DNA of 64,000 nt from Gilliamella sp. WF3-4 (GTDB lineage: Bacteria; Pseudomonadota; Gammaproteobacteria; Enterobacterales; Orbaceae): positions 62,001 to 126,000 of the forward strand of contig NZ_LZGW01000032.1 of the NCBI RefSeq assembly GCF_001690275.1, given 5' to 3'. Each line of letters opens with the position of its first letter. Position 1 is the first letter of the stretch. Below the pieces are notes generated by a model, which saw only the letters and a program-made list of their open reading frames with translations, ran no database searches and was not told the DNA's origin. The position numbers and the translations under genes were made by a program. This document shows positions 1 to 9,215 of this stretch, piece by piece.

Positions 1-461
1 ATGGTTTTGAAAACAATCCTTATTTAGATAAAGTCAAAGCCATTGCTGAACAAGAAAAGGCCATAGTTGTACCTGTATGTGCCGCAATTGAAGCCGAGCT
101 TGCTGAGCTTGATGATGCTGATCGTGACGAATTTATGCAAGATTTAGGGTTAACAGAACCTGGTCTAAACCGCGTGATTCGTGCAGGATATAGTTTGCTT
201 AATTTGCAAACGTACTTTACAGCAGGTGTTAAGGAGGTTCGAGCATGGACAATTTCAGTTGGCGATACAGCGCCACAAGCAGCAGGTAAAATTCATACTG
301 ATTTTGAAAAAGGGTTTATTCGCGCTCAAACTATCGCTTTTGAAGATTTTATTAAATACGGCGGTGAACAAGGTGCAAAAGAAGCAGGCAAAATGCGCGC
401 TGAGGGTAAAGATTATGTCGTGCAAGATGGCGATATTATGAACTTCTTATTTAATGTATAG
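1..461 (+). CDS. ychF: Redox-regulated ATPase YchF (OLA1 family), C-terminal part
   Basis: Partial gene; its 5' end lies left of the window and the reading frame begins at base 3. YchF is an Obg-like P-loop NTPase that prefers ATP and binds ribosomes. What remains is the end of the helical domain ([15 protein letters not shown]) and the C-terminal TGS-like domain ([15 protein letters not shown], then [16 protein letters not shown]), ending FNV as is usual for the family. The G motifs are outside the window. A strong intrinsic terminator follows directly, so this is the end of its transcript. Confidence 0.95.
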   Translation, partial: GFENNPYLDKVKAIAEQEKAIVVPVCAAIEAELAELDDADRDEFMQDLGLTEPGLNRVIRAGYSLLNLQTYFTAGVKEVRAWTISVGDTAPQAAGKIHTDFEKGFIRAQTIAFEDFIKYGGEQGAKEAGKMRAEGKDYVVQDGDIMNFLFNV

Positions 462-472
462 CTAATGATTTG

Positions 473-498
473 ACGTCGCCTTTTGGCGACGTTGTTAT
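473..498 (+). terminator. Intrinsic terminator after ychF
   Basis: Perfect 8-bp stem ACGTCGCC / GGCGACGT with a TTTT loop, followed by TGTTAT, 12 bases after the ychF stop codon. Confidence 0.8.
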
Positions 499-624
499 AT
501 TAGCAATCATAAAGATCAATTCAATCTTGATAAAAAAGTGATTTTTACTAAAACAGATACATTTCCTGAAATTTCTTAGCAAGATCAAATAATAGCTTCA
601 TAAACATAAGGAAGGCACACTTTT

Positions 625-1851
625 ATGTTACTCACATTTCAACAAGCCAAACAGCAAATGCTTCAACGCGCATCAGCCATAAAATCACTCAATTGCGAAA
701 AAGTTTCTTTGTTAGATGCATTAGGACGTATCACTGCAAAGCCGGTAATGTCGCCGATTAATGTGCCAAGCTTTAATAACTCAGCGATGGATGGGTATGC
801 CGTTAGATTATCCGATGTTAATCAATCTAAATTATTACCTATAGCGGGCATTATTTTAGCTGGCGATGATATAAGTAATCTTAATTGGCCACAAGGTACT
901 TGTTTACGTATTATGACTGGAGCACCCGTACCTAATGATGCTGATGCCGTAGTGATGCAAGAACAGACCGAAAAATCGGAGATAGGTATCACTTTTTTAA
1001 ATGAGGTAAAAGTTGGCGATAATATCCGCCGTATGGGCGAAGATATAAAAAAAGACACTGCCGTTGTGAGTAAAGGAGAAAAATTAACCATCCCTATACT
1101 ATCAACCCTTGCGACATTAGGCATTAGTGAAGTTTTGGTTTTTAAAAAACTGAAAGTAGCTATCTTATCAACAGGTAATGAATTAACGCCAATTGGTGAG
1201 CCTTTAGCTGGTAATAGTGCTATTTATGATAGTAACCGTTTCACGCTAAAATTATTATTAACTGAGCTTAACTGTGACATTGTCGATCTTGGTATCATTT
1301 CTGATGACCCTGCTCAAATCAAACAAGCGTTGATAGCCGCATCGAACCAAGCTGATTTAGTCATCACCAGCGGTGGCGTTTCTGTGGGCGATGCAGATTA
1401 TACTAAAGTGGCTTTAGAAGCGCTTGGCAAAATCAGCTTTTGGAAAATTGCGATGAAACCTGGCAAGCCTTTTGCCTTTGGCAACATTGGCGAGGCGCTA
1501 TTTTGTGGTTTGCCCGGCAATCCAGTTTCAACCTTAGTGACTTTTTATCAATTAGTACAACCACTAATTTTAGCGCTTTCAGGGGTTGAAGCACCAGCCA
1601 TTGATTTAACCTTTAAAGTAAGCACTGCAACCAATCTTAAAAAGAGCCTTGGTAGAGTAGACTTTCAACGTGGTATGTTACAAATAAATGCACAAGGTGA
1701 GTTAGAAGTTAGCACAACAGGTCAGCAAGGATCGCATATGACACAATCATTTAAGCAAGCTAATTGTTTTATTGTGCTTGAACAGGATCGTGGTAATGTC
1801 AGCAAAGGGGAGCAGGTAACGGTTGAGCTGTTTAATCGTTTACTAAAGTAA
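625..1851 (+). CDS. moeA: Molybdopterin molybdenumtransferase MoeA
   Basis: Inserts molybdate into adenylylated molybdopterin, the last common step of molybdenum-cofactor synthesis; cytoplasmic. At 408 aa it matches the usual length (about 411). Seen in order: N-terminal domain with the NNSAMDGYAV motif (about residues 51-60), the RIMTGAPVP loop, a MoCF domain with TSGGVSVGDADY (about 250-261), then KPGKPFAFG and GLPGNPVST, and a C-terminal beta domain. Start supported by AAGGAAG upstream. It stands alone here, without moeB, but the window also holds modABCEF and fdhD, which fits active molybdoenzyme metabolism. Confidence 0.96.
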   Translation: MLLTFQQAKQQMLQRASAIKSLNCEKVSLLDALGRITAKPVMSPINVPSFNNSAMDGYAVRLSDVNQSKLLPIAGIILAGDDISNLNWPQGTCLRIMTGAPVPNDADAVVMQEQTEKSEIGITFLNEVKVGDNIRRMGEDIKKDTAVVSKGEKLTIPILSTLATLGISEVLVFKKLKVAILSTGNELTPIGEPLAGNSAIYDSNRFTLKLLLTELNCDIVDLGIISDDPAQIKQALIAASNQADLVITSGGVSVGDADYTKVALEALGKISFWKIAMKPGKPFAFGNIGEALFCGLPGNPVSTLVTFYQLVQPLILALSGVEAPAIDLTFKVSTATNLKKSLGRVDFQRGMLQINAQGELEVSTTGQQGSHMTQSFKQANCFIVLEQDRGNVSKGEQVTVELFNRLLK

Positions 1852-2022
1852 GCGTGGTTTAAATACCCATTTGCATTATTTACCATAATAGTCATGCACA
1901 TTTATTATGTGTATGATTTAGTTGTGTAAATAGGTGGTATGTAACATTATGAACATATCGTTATATTGGTTTATTACTATATAACGGTATAACCCGCTGG
2001 CAGATAATAAGTTGAGATATAA

Positions 2023-2451
2023 TTAAAATAGTGCAACTAATATCGCGCCTACGGCAATCATAGCAACCCCTACACCAGCTAATAGCGAAACCTTTTCACC
2101 GAATAAAATAGCAGCAAATACAACAGCAAAAACTACGCTTAACTTGTCAATTGGCGCAACTTGCGATACTTTGCCCTCTTTAATCGCCATAAAATAAAAT
2201 AGCCAAGATAGCGCACCGGCAATGCCACTTAGTGCAATAATAAATAACGCCTTTTTATCATTAAAAAACGTGTTGATAAGGCTTAGTTTACCTTGAACAG
2301 CAACCACCCCAACTAAAAAAATAGCCATGACAATAGCACGAATTGCAGTTGCTGTGTTTGCATCAAGGTACTGTAAACCGATTTTTCCTAAAATAGCTAC
2401 GCATGCCGCAGTAATAGCGGAAAGTAGCGCATAAATAAGCCACGCACTCAT
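2023..2451 (-). CDS. Single-domain EamA/DMT-superfamily membrane transporter
   Basis: A 142-aa membrane protein of four to five hydrophobic segments, matching the half-size EamA proteins that probably act as dimers to move small metabolites; substrate unknown. The open frame runs 18 codons further upstream, but the ATG at 2451 (MSAWLIYALLSAITAAC) is the family-like start and lies 1 base after the stop codon of the lipoprotein gene, suggesting translational coupling. Conserved features include the GKIGLQ segment and the C-terminal LFGEKVSLLAGVGVAMI segment. Confidence 0.8.
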   Translation of the reverse strand: MSAWLIYALLSAITAACVAILGKIGLQYLDANTATAIRAIVMAIFLVGVVAVQGKLSLINTFFNDKKALFIIALSGIAGALSWLFYFMAIKEGKVSQVAPIDKLSVVFAVVFAAILFGEKVSLLAGVGVAMIAVGAILVALF

Positions 2452-2452
2452 A

Positions 2453-2659
2453 TTAGTATTTATCGATTTTAAATAGGTATTGTTGATTGTTGGAATTCGT
2501 TTCACATTGTTGTGATTTACTCATCACCCCACGACAATCTTCTAAAACACCGTGAGCTTTTGACCAATGATAAGTTTTACCTTCGTCGTTTTTACCTCCA
2601 CATCCAACTAATGCCAAGCTAAACATCAAACAAGACAAACCAATAACCGTAGCTTTCAT
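2453..2659 (-). CDS. Small predicted lipoprotein of unknown function
   Basis: A 68-aa protein with a lipoprotein signal peptide: short basic start, hydrophobic core and lipobox LVGC, predicting lipidation of Cys20. The mature part is about 49 aa and has two further cysteines (DCRGVMSKSQQCE). The spacing vaguely recalls small entry-exclusion type (EexN) lipoproteins, but this is not a firm match. A GGAGAATG sequence upstream gives a good ribosome binding site. It sits immediately before the EamA permease on the same strand and they probably share a transcript. Confidence 0.65.
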   Translation of the reverse strand: MKATVIGLSCLMFSLALVGCGGKNDEGKTYHWSKAHGVLEDCRGVMSKSQQCETNSNNQQYLFKIDKY

Positions 2660-2724
2660 TTCATTCTCCTTTTTTGGGCAAACGCATTAAATATTTAACA
2701 GCATTGCTGTTTTTTTTATGGGAA

Positions 2725-3741
2725 TTATTTTAATTCAGAATGAATGTGATTAATAGCTAAAGTACCACCTATTTTTAATAGATTAAAGTGGCGGTTTGCT
2801 TTATATCCATTTAATAACTGGCACGGTTCATCTAATGGCTCGTCAGCTAATTCAAATGCTCCCCAATGAATAGCTATGGCTGAATGGCATTGTAATTCAT
2901 CGTACAGTTGCACAGCTTGCTTGGGGTCAATATGCTGTGATTTCATATACCAACGTGGCGCATAAGCACCAATAGGTATTAATGCCAAATCAATTGAAGG
3001 AAAACGCCTAGCAATCTCTTTTAATTCAACACAATAGCTAGTATCGCCCATAAAATAAACTGTTTTTGTTTGATTAGCAATCTTAGATTGAATCATCCAA
3101 CCACACCATAATGCTTTATTCACATCAAACAATCCTCGATTGCTCCAGTGTACAGCTGGGGTAGCAGAAAAAGTAAGCCCATCAATAGTTTTACAACCCC
3201 ACCAATCTAATTCAATAGTGTTCTTAGCCCCCCACTTTAGTAATGTTTTTTTTAAACCAAGCGGAACCATAATGACAACATGAGGGAAACGAGCCAATAA
3301 TTGCTGAATACTTTTATAATCAAGATGATCATAATGGTTATGTGAAATAACAATAAAATCAATCTGTGGCAATTGTTCAATATCTAAAGCTGGCGGTGTT
3401 CGCCGTTTAGGTCCTATGAATTGCGAAGGTGAAGCCCGCTTAGAAAAGATAGGATCAGTTAAAATCATCTTACCATTTAAACGAATCAATGTTGTTGAGT
3501 GACCAATCCACCAAACTCTATCATCAGGTAAACTGAGATTGATTGGCTCAAACCATGTTTGGTTAAAAGTATGATAACCTACTTTAGGTGGTAACACTTT
3601 ACGCTTAAAACGCCAACGTAAAAACTCGCCAATTTTAATTTTAAAAGATGCATCATGTTTAAACCCTTTAGCAGTATGATGTTTTTTTTGAGTCGTTAAA
3701 TCTTGTTTTTGATCATCCATCCTGATAGCCTTCTTTGACAA
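2725..3741 (-). CDS. MBL-fold metallo-hydrolase, NAPE-PLD/UlaG-like
   Basis: Metallo-beta-lactamase-fold hydrolase of the group related to N-acyl-phosphatidylethanolamine phospholipase D. Residues seen: WWIGHSTTLI, TDPIF, the zinc motif HNHYDHLD, the GDTSY segment and the terminal HWGAFELADEP, which together supply the metal ligands. The 338-aa length suits the family; a second ATG at codon 8 is an alternative start. No signal peptide is seen. It lies downstream of folB on the same strand. The real substrate is not known; phospholipid hydrolysis is only a family inference. Confidence 0.8.
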   Translation of the reverse strand: MSKKAIRMDDQKQDLTTQKKHHTAKGFKHDASFKIKIGEFLRWRFKRKVLPPKVGYHTFNQTWFEPINLSLPDDRVWWIGHSTTLIRLNGKMILTDPIFSKRASPSQFIGPKRRTPPALDIEQLPQIDFIVISHNHYDHLDYKSIQQLLARFPHVVIMVPLGLKKTLLKWGAKNTIELDWWGCKTIDGLTFSATPAVHWSNRGLFDVNKALWCGWMIQSKIANQTKTVYFMGDTSYCVELKEIARRFPSIDLALIPIGAYAPRWYMKSQHIDPKQAVQLYDELQCHSAIAIHWGAFELADEPLDEPCQLLNGYKANRHFNLLKIGGTLAINHIHSELK

Positions 3742-3751
3742 TCAATTTAGT

Positions 3752-4123
3752 TTAGTAATTTGCTGTACGTTCAATAATTACAGCAACATTCCGAGCATTT
3801 GCTATTGCTGTTGGTTTAGATACTTTAACTTTCAACCAATTAACAGAAAATTGTTTAATAATCATTTCAGCGACTCGCTCTGCTACACATTCAATCAGCT
3901 CAAATTTCGAAGATTGAATAAAGTGTGTTATCGTTTGGCTAACCTCAAAATAGTCTAAACAAAGCGATACATTATCGCTTTCGCCAGCAGGTTTATTATC
4001 CCATGCCATTTCAAGATCAAGAACTAGCTTCTGCTTGATGGTCTTTTCCCAATCATAGACGCCGATGGTTGTTAGAACAGTTAATCCTTCAATCAGTACC
4101 CTATCTTTGCTGTATGTATTCAT
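3752..4123 (-). CDS. folB: Dihydroneopterin aldolase
   Basis: Cleaves 7,8-dihydroneopterin to 6-hydroxymethyl-dihydropterin in folate synthesis; cytoplasmic. The protein shows the family signature VLIEGLTVLTTIGVYDWE, the active-site LIECVAERVAE and the KVSKPTAIANARNVAVIIER tail. The frame can be extended to a TTG at 4135, but ATG at 4123 gives the normal N-terminus (123 aa). It precedes the MBL hydrolase and is divergent from rsmE. Confidence 0.92.
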   Translation of the reverse strand: MNTYSKDRVLIEGLTVLTTIGVYDWEKTIKQKLVLDLEMAWDNKPAGESDNVSLCLDYFEVSQTITHFIQSSKFELIECVAERVAEMIIKQFSVNWLKVKVSKPTAIANARNVAVIIERTANY

Positions 4124-4159
4124 ACCCGATTCCAAATGCCTAATTACATTAAATAGAGA

Positions 4160-4189
4160 TTACCGAATCTTGTTAAATTACGCTATAAT
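4160..4189 (+). promoter_or_regulatory. Possible sigma-70 promoter for rsmE
   Basis: A perfect -10 hexamer TATAAT at 4184-4189 lies 32 bases before the rsmE start codon; the -35 (TTACCG near 4160) is weak. It sits in the folB/rsmE divergent gap. Confidence 0.35.
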
Positions 4190-4220
4190 TTATTTTAAAT
4201 AATACTAAATATCCGTAATT

Positions 4221-4946
4221 ATGACTCGAATTTTTCAACCTTTTATTATTGAGCAAAATAGCCTTATTACCTTGGATGATAATGCGTTTAACCACCTCAT
4301 TCGTGTATTACGAATGAAGGTCGGTGAAAAAATTATCTTATTTGATGGATCTAATCATATTACCCCTGCGATTATTCATGAAGTCAATAAAAAATCGGTT
4401 ACAGTCAAAACAGCTTCGTCCATTTTAGATAATCGCGAATCGCCATTAGAGATCCATTTGGGGCAAGTGATATCACGCGGCGAAAAAATGGAATTTACTA
4501 TTCAGAAATCGGTTGAGTTAGGTATCAGTAGTATAACGCCACTACTTTCTGAACGTTGTGGGGTTAAGCTCGATACCGAAAGATTAGATAAAAAAACACA
4601 ACAGTGGCAAAAAATTGTGATTTCCGCTTGTGAACAGTGTGGACGCAATATAATACCTGAAATCAAACCTGTCATGAAATTAGAAAACTGGTGTGCAAGT
4701 TTAACGCAAGGATTAAGACTCAATTTACATCCTAAAGCTAAGCACGGCATAAAACAATTAGCCAATGAGCATAAAAAAATTTATTTATTGATTGGGCCAG
4801 AAGGTGGATTGTCTGACAATGAAATTAGCATGACGCATAACTATCATTTTACAGATATTTTACTCGGACCAAGAGTGTTACGAACAGAAACCGCTGCGCT
4901 CACAGCGCTTACTGCATTACAAGTGCACTTAGGCGATCTTGGATAA
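4221..4946 (+). CDS. rsmE: 16S rRNA (uracil-1498-N3)-methyltransferase
   Basis: SAM-dependent SPOUT-class methyltransferase that modifies U1498 of 16S rRNA. The 241-aa protein has an N-terminal PUA-like domain ([19 protein letters not shown]) and a C-terminal trefoil-knot domain with the two SAM-loop motifs [13 protein letters not shown] and [17 protein letters not shown]. It precedes gshB, the same neighbour as in enteric bacteria, although a 177-base gap with its own promoter separates them here. Confidence 0.95.
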   Translation: MTRIFQPFIIEQNSLITLDDNAFNHLIRVLRMKVGEKIILFDGSNHITPAIIHEVNKKSVTVKTASSILDNRESPLEIHLGQVISRGEKMEFTIQKSVELGISSITPLLSERCGVKLDTERLDKKTQQWQKIVISACEQCGRNIIPEIKPVMKLENWCASLTQGLRLNLHPKAKHGIKQLANEHKKIYLLIGPEGGLSDNEISMTHNYHFTDILLGPRVLRTETAALTALTALQVHLGDLG

Positions 4947-5045
4947 ACACAGCAAAATGTAGCCGATAAGTAATGATTACTTTGCAACTGGCTTAGTAAC
5001 GAGTATGATAACAGCAAGCATTATTTTGGGTGTTGCCATTAAGCC

Positions 5046-5076
5046 TTGACAAAGCGCTTTAGGTAATACCTATATT
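5046..5076 (+). promoter_or_regulatory. Probable sigma-70 promoter for gshB cluster
   Basis: Consensus -35 TTGACA at 5046-5051 and a -10-like TATATT at 5071-5076. The 19-base spacing is longer than ideal; CTATAT one base earlier gives 18. It is about 50 bases upstream of gshB. Confidence 0.45.
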
Positions 5077-5123
5077 TTAATATAAAAACCCAATTAAGTA
5101 GATAAAATCAGTAAGGAGTCATT

Positions 5124-6074
5124 ATGATAAAACTGGGCATTGTAATGGACCCAATTAGTCATATCAAAATAAAAAAAGACACCAGTTTTGCCATGTTACT
5201 TGAGGCACAAAAGCGAGGGTACCAACTTTTTTATATGGAAATGAATGATCTCTTCTTACGCAATGGTGAAGCTTATGCGACAACACGGACATTAACTGTT
5301 TGTAATGATGATCACCATTGGTTCGATATGAACAATGAACAAACCATACCCTTAAGTGATCTTGATGTCATATTAATGCGTAAAGATCCCCCATTTGATA
5401 CCGAATTTATTTATGCAACCTATATTCTAGAGCGTGCTGAGGCAAAAGGCGTATTAGTAGTAAATAAACCTAAAAGCTTACGTGATTGTAACGAAAAATT
5501 GTTTACTGCATGGTTTGCAAAATTTACGCCTGAAACATTGGTTACTCGTCAAACTCAACAGATTAAATCCTTCTATCAAGAGCATAACGATATCATTTTA
5601 AAGCCACTTGACGGTATGGGTGGAGCGTCAATTTTTAGAATTAAAGCTGGTGATCCCAATGTGTCGGTTATCATTGAAACCTTAACTGAGCACAACTCAC
5701 GTTACTGTATGGCTCAAACTTACATACCCGCGATAACAGACGGGGATAAACGTGTTTTGGTTGTCGATGGTGAGCCTGTACCCTATTGTTTAGCAAGAAT
5801 TCCACAAAAAGGGGAAACTCGAGGTAACCTTGCCGCAGGTGGGCACGGAGAAGTAAGAGCATTAAGTGAAAGTGATTGGCATATTGCCAAAAGTATTGCC
5901 CCAACGTTAAAAGAAAAAGGCTTACTATTTGTTGGCCTAGATATTATTGGCGATAAGCTAACTGAAATTAACGTAACAAGTCCCACTTGTGTTCGTGAAA
6001 TTGAGGCAAAAAACCCAAATCTTTCCATTACAGGTATGTTAATGGATGCCATTGAACGTCGATTAAATAAGTAG
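5124..6074 (+). CDS. gshB: Glutathione synthetase
   Basis: ATP-grasp ligase that joins glycine to gamma-glutamylcysteine, the second step of glutathione synthesis. At 316 aa it matches the enteric enzyme. Motifs: N-terminal KLGIVMDPI, the RKDPPFD loop, ATP-grasp KPLDGMGGASIFR, and the Mg-binding EINVTSPTCVREIE near the C-terminus. A clear AAGGAG precedes the ATG. First gene of a tight cluster with the acetyltransferase, yqgE and ruvX. Glutathione supply also fits grxA elsewhere in the window. Confidence 0.97.
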   Translation: MIKLGIVMDPISHIKIKKDTSFAMLLEAQKRGYQLFYMEMNDLFLRNGEAYATTRTLTVCNDDHHWFDMNNEQTIPLSDLDVILMRKDPPFDTEFIYATYILERAEAKGVLVVNKPKSLRDCNEKLFTAWFAKFTPETLVTRQTQQIKSFYQEHNDIILKPLDGMGGASIFRIKAGDPNVSVIIETLTEHNSRYCMAQTYIPAITDGDKRVLVVDGEPVPYCLARIPQKGETRGNLAAGGHGEVRALSESDWHIAKSIAPTLKEKGLLFVGLDIIGDKLTEINVTSPTCVREIEAKNPNLSITGMLMDAIERRLNK

Positions 6075-6083
6075 AGCAAAAAA

Positions 6084-6536
6084 ATGATCAGAGAATATAA
6101 AACAGCAGATTTAGATAAAGTCATGGCTATATGGCTAGAAGGTAATGAACAAGCACATCGTTTTATTGATCCTCAATTTTTCAAACAAAATTATGAATTA
6201 GTAAAAATGCTCATTCCTATGTCGACATTATATGTTCAAGATCTTGATGGAGTAAAAGGTTTTATTGGCATAACTGAAAACTATATTTCAGGTTTATTTG
6301 TTGATGAGGCTTTTCGCCGACAAGGGACAGGTAAAGCACTCGTTGAAAAAGCAAAACAACGCCATAATGAACTGCTAGTGCATGTTTATAAAAAAAATAC
6401 CGCAGCGATTGATTTTTTTCTTTCTCAGGATTTTAATATTGTATCAGAATCAATCAACGAAGAAACCGGAGAGCCTGAGCTATTAATGCGCTGTAATGTT
6501 GAGCATAAAGTTAAAATTGGTAAATGCGCGTTATAA
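6084..6536 (+). CDS. GNAT-family N-acetyltransferase, YiaC/YjaB-like
   Basis: A 150-aa single-domain acetyltransferase. The acetyl-CoA loop FRRQGTGKALVEKAK (about residues 79-93) and the KNTAAIDFFLSQDF motif identify the GNAT fold. The opening MIREYKTADLDKVMAIWLEGN and overall layout resemble enteric YiaC more than YjaB; both are linked to protein lysine or small-molecule acetylation. It lies 9 bases after gshB and 20 bases before yqgE, so is probably cotranscribed. An acetyltransferase in this position is not the usual enteric arrangement. Confidence 0.85.
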   Translation: MIREYKTADLDKVMAIWLEGNEQAHRFIDPQFFKQNYELVKMLIPMSTLYVQDLDGVKGFIGITENYISGLFVDEAFRRQGTGKALVEKAKQRHNELLVHVYKKNTAAIDFFLSQDFNIVSESINEETGEPELLMRCNVEHKVKIGKCAL

Positions 6537-6556
6537 ACTATTAAAAATGTGAACAT

Positions 6557-7114
6557 ATGAATTTAAAAAATCATTTTATCATCGCTATGCCAACGATAAG
6601 CGATTCAACATTTAGTCGCTCGGTTATCTACATTTGTGAGCATAACCGCGATGGTGCTATGGGTATCACCATTAATAAACCGATATTAGAACTTAATGTA
6701 TCAACAGTACTGACACGTTTAGATATAACAGCAAGCAAAAATTGTGCTGAACTGGAACAGCCCGTTTTCGCTGGTGGTCCTATTGCTGAAGAACAAGGGT
6801 TTATTTTGCACACACCACAGCAAGGTTTTTCATCAAGCATACAAATTTCTGACGATGTGATGATTACAACATCGCTTGATTTATTAAAAACTATCGGTTC
6901 GCCTGAACAACCAAAAGATATATTGCTCGCATTAGGTTATACCAGCTGGCAATCGCTACAACTCGAAGAAGAAGTAGCACGAAACAATTGGTTAGTTGCT
7001 GATACAGATCCTAAAATTATTTTTGAGATTGCCATCAATGAACGGTGGCAAAAAGCAGCAGAATCTCTTGGTATTAATATGAATACCATTTCACACCAAA
7101 TGGGAAATGCATAA
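6557..7114 (+). CDS. yqgE: YqgE/AlgH family protein (UPF0301)
   Basis: A 185-aa protein of the DUF179 family, opening MNLKNHFIIAMPTISDSTFSRSV, then HNRDGAMGITINKP and VFAGGPIAEEQGFILH, all family hallmarks. The biochemical role of the family is not firmly known. It is next to ruvX with a 3-base gap, as in most gammaproteobacteria, and downstream of gshB. Confidence 0.93.
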   Translation: MNLKNHFIIAMPTISDSTFSRSVIYICEHNRDGAMGITINKPILELNVSTVLTRLDITASKNCAELEQPVFAGGPIAEEQGFILHTPQQGFSSSIQISDDVMITTSLDLLKTIGSPEQPKDILLALGYTSWQSLQLEEEVARNNWLVADTDPKIIFEIAINERWQKAAESLGINMNTISHQMGNA

Positions 7115-7117
7115 CCA

Positions 7118-7528
7118 ATGGCAACGATTATCGCATTTGATTTTGGCACAGCAAGTATTGGTGCGGCTATTGGCCAAGATATCACTAAAACAGCTAGCCC
7201 TTTATGCTCATTTAAGGCACGCGATGGCATTCCTAACTGGCAAACAATCGAAAAGGTCTTAAACGAGTGGAAACCCGATTTTTTAGTAGTCGGATTGCCT
7301 TTAAATATGGATGGCACAGAGCAACCACTCACTGCCCGAGCACGCAAATTTGCTAACCGTTTACATGGTATGTTTGGTTATCAAGTCCATTTACAAGATG
7401 AACGATTATCAACCGTTGAAGCTAAATCACATATTTTTGCTTCTCGCGGTTATCGAGCACTTGAAAAAGGTCATGTAGATGCGACTTCCGCAATCATTAT
7501 TTTAGAAAGTTGGTTTGAAAACAATTAA
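7118..7528 (+). CDS. ruvX: Holliday-junction resolvase-like / pre-16S rRNA nuclease YqgF
   Basis: RNase H-fold protein of 136 aa (E. coli YqgF is 138) that takes part in 5' maturation of 16S rRNA. Seen: the first catalytic acidic motif [16 protein letters not shown], the [11 protein letters not shown] segment, the DERLST motif and the C-terminal [15 protein letters not shown] with the final catalytic Asp. Last gene of the gshB cluster. Confidence 0.93.
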   Translation: MATIIAFDFGTASIGAAIGQDITKTASPLCSFKARDGIPNWQTIEKVLNEWKPDFLVVGLPLNMDGTEQPLTARARKFANRLHGMFGYQVHLQDERLSTVEAKSHIFASRGYRALEKGHVDATSAIIILESWFENN

Positions 7529-7626
7529 TTATTTTAATTAATCAATTCTTTTACCTAATAATAGATCGCCAACCAATATCATCCTTGCTAAAATAAACAG
7601 CAATTTTTTATTGGAAGGAACTTGCC

Positions 7627-8664
7627 GTGTCAAATAACAACTCTCTTAGTTATAAAGATGCTGGTGTCGATATTGATGCCGGCAATGAACTTGTTAATCG
7701 CATCAAATCGGTTGTAAAAGAGACCAAGCGCCCCGAAGTTATGGGGGGATTGGGTGGTTTTGGCGCGTTATGTGCTATTCCACAAAAATACAAAGAACCA
7801 ATTTTAGTATCGGGCACAGATGGTGTGGGCACCAAATTACGCCTAGCAATGGATTTAAACCGCCATGAATCAATTGGTATTGATTTAGTGGCAATGTGCG
7901 TTAATGACCTGATTGTGCAAGGTGCTGAGCCTTTATTTTTCCTTGATTATTATGCCACAGGTAAACTCAATGTCGATGTTGCAGCAACAGTAGTCACAGG
8001 CATTGCCGAAGGCTGTAAACAATCAGGATGTGCTTTAGTTGGCGGCGAAACTGCCGAAATGCCAGGCATGTATCAGGGAAATGACTACGATTTAGCGGGA
8101 TTTTGTGTTGGTGTAGTTGAAAAATCAGCTATGATAGACGGTAGCAAGGTGCAAGATGGCGATGCATTAATCGCATTAGCTTCAAGCGGTGCTCATTCTA
8201 ATGGCTATTCGTTAGTACGTAAAATTATTGAAGTCAGTGGTGTAAACCCTGCTACTGAACAGTTAGACGGCAAACCACTTGCCGATCACTTGCTAGCACC
8301 AACTAAAATCTATGTTAAGCCCATACTTGATTTAATTGCGCAAGTTGATATCCATGCAATAGCACATATAACAGGTGGTGGTTTCTGGGAAAACATTCCT
8401 CGTGTGTTACCTGAAAATACTCAAGCGATAATTCATGAAACAAGTTGGCAATGGCCTGCTATATTTAATTGGTTACAAAAAGCAGGCAATGTTAGCCGCC
8501 ATGAAATGTATCGCACCTTTAATTGTGGTGTTGGCTTAATTATTGCCATACCAAAACCATGGGTCGATAAAACAATTGCCTTACTAAATAATCATGGTGA
8601 AACAGCATGGCTATTGGGTGAAATTAAACAAACTACATCAGCAGAGCGGGTAATAATAAAATAG
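7627..8664 (+). CDS. purM: Phosphoribosylformylglycinamidine cyclo-ligase
   Basis: AIR synthetase, fifth step of purine synthesis, converting FGAM and ATP to AIR. The 345-aa length matches the family. Motifs: [15 protein letters not shown], the [17 protein letters not shown]/phosphate loop, [36 protein letters not shown] and [15 protein letters not shown]. It starts with GTG behind a good GGAAGGA site. Enteric purM is normally followed by purN; here purN is absent and the downstream flank is a decayed mobile-DNA zone, so the original neighbour may have moved. Confidence 0.96.
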   Translation: MSNNNSLSYKDAGVDIDAGNELVNRIKSVVKETKRPEVMGGLGGFGALCAIPQKYKEPILVSGTDGVGTKLRLAMDLNRHESIGIDLVAMCVNDLIVQGAEPLFFLDYYATGKLNVDVAATVVTGIAEGCKQSGCALVGGETAEMPGMYQGNDYDLAGFCVGVVEKSAMIDGSKVQDGDALIALASSGAHSNGYSLVRKIIEVSGVNPATEQLDGKPLADHLLAPTKIYVKPILDLIAQVDIHAIAHITGGGFWENIPRVLPENTQAIIHETSWQWPAIFNWLQKAGNVSRHEMYRTFNCGVGLIIAIPKPWVDKTIALLNNHGETAWLLGEIKQTTSAERVIIK

Positions 8665-8699
8665 ATTTTACATTCACTTTATCTATCCAAATCTTAACA

Positions 8700-8835
8700 T
8701 CCTCCCTGCCCTAAAGGACGGAAATTCCTACTGAAGTTAGTTTATGCTAACTTCAGTAGGTTTCTGTTTCTGATAGCATGATGACTGCACCATTCGTATT
8801 ACAGACGCTTCGGCATATCCTACCCCTAGTATATA
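8700..8835 (-). pseudogene. Relic of an IS200/IS605-type tnpB 3' end with right-end/omega-RNA hairpin
   Basis: On the minus strand a short frame (about 8829 down to the TAA at 8737) reads GYAEASVIRMVQSSCYQKQK followed by PTEVSIN, resembling the C-terminal tail of many IS605-type TnpB proteins (GH..MVQSG..KQEPTE). Immediately beyond is a perfect 14-bp inverted repeat, 8727-8740 with 8747-8760, and GGGCAGGGAGG, similar to the conserved right end that encodes the omega-RNA scaffold. The rest of tnpB and any tnpA are gone. Family recognition is by memory, so moderate confidence. Confidence 0.5.
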
Positions 8836-9089
8836 TTAAGGCACTAACCATTCATCCTCGCAAAAAAATGAACCAATGCCTTCTGTACCGCCACTTATCC
8901 AGATATAGTTAACATTAAATTCAGCTTGTTTTTGATATCACTAAAGCTAATGGTGTCTGTATCAAGTTTGTTTTGTTGGTATCTTCGGCTTCTGAAAATA
9001 TTCCAACTCTTTTTAGGTAGTATTGTGACAAAAGAATTTATGTTATTATTTACTATCATTTTATAAAATAAAAAATCCAATAAAATCAA
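8836..9089 (-). pseudogene. Frameshifted relic of a small unknown gene
   Basis: A minus-strand frame starting near 9089 gives about 50 aa (ending LDTDTISFSDI). If the frame shifts at about 8937-8941 it continues as QAEFNVNYIWISGGTEGIGS and then FFCEDEWLVP before a TAA at 8836. The tryptophan-, glycine- and acidic-rich tail looks like a genuine protein end rather than chance AT-rich reading, but the family is not recognised; a small immunity-type protein is possible given the neighbouring toxin scars. Confidence 0.3.
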
Positions 9090-9215
9090 TGGTTTTTCTG
9101 AATGATTTTTGTAGCATAATCATCTTAAGTATGGATTTTGGCAATAGAATTAACTGTTACCTTTAGTTGATAATATAACTATCTCCTAAAACAAGCAGCT
9201 TAATTTTCTAGGTGG

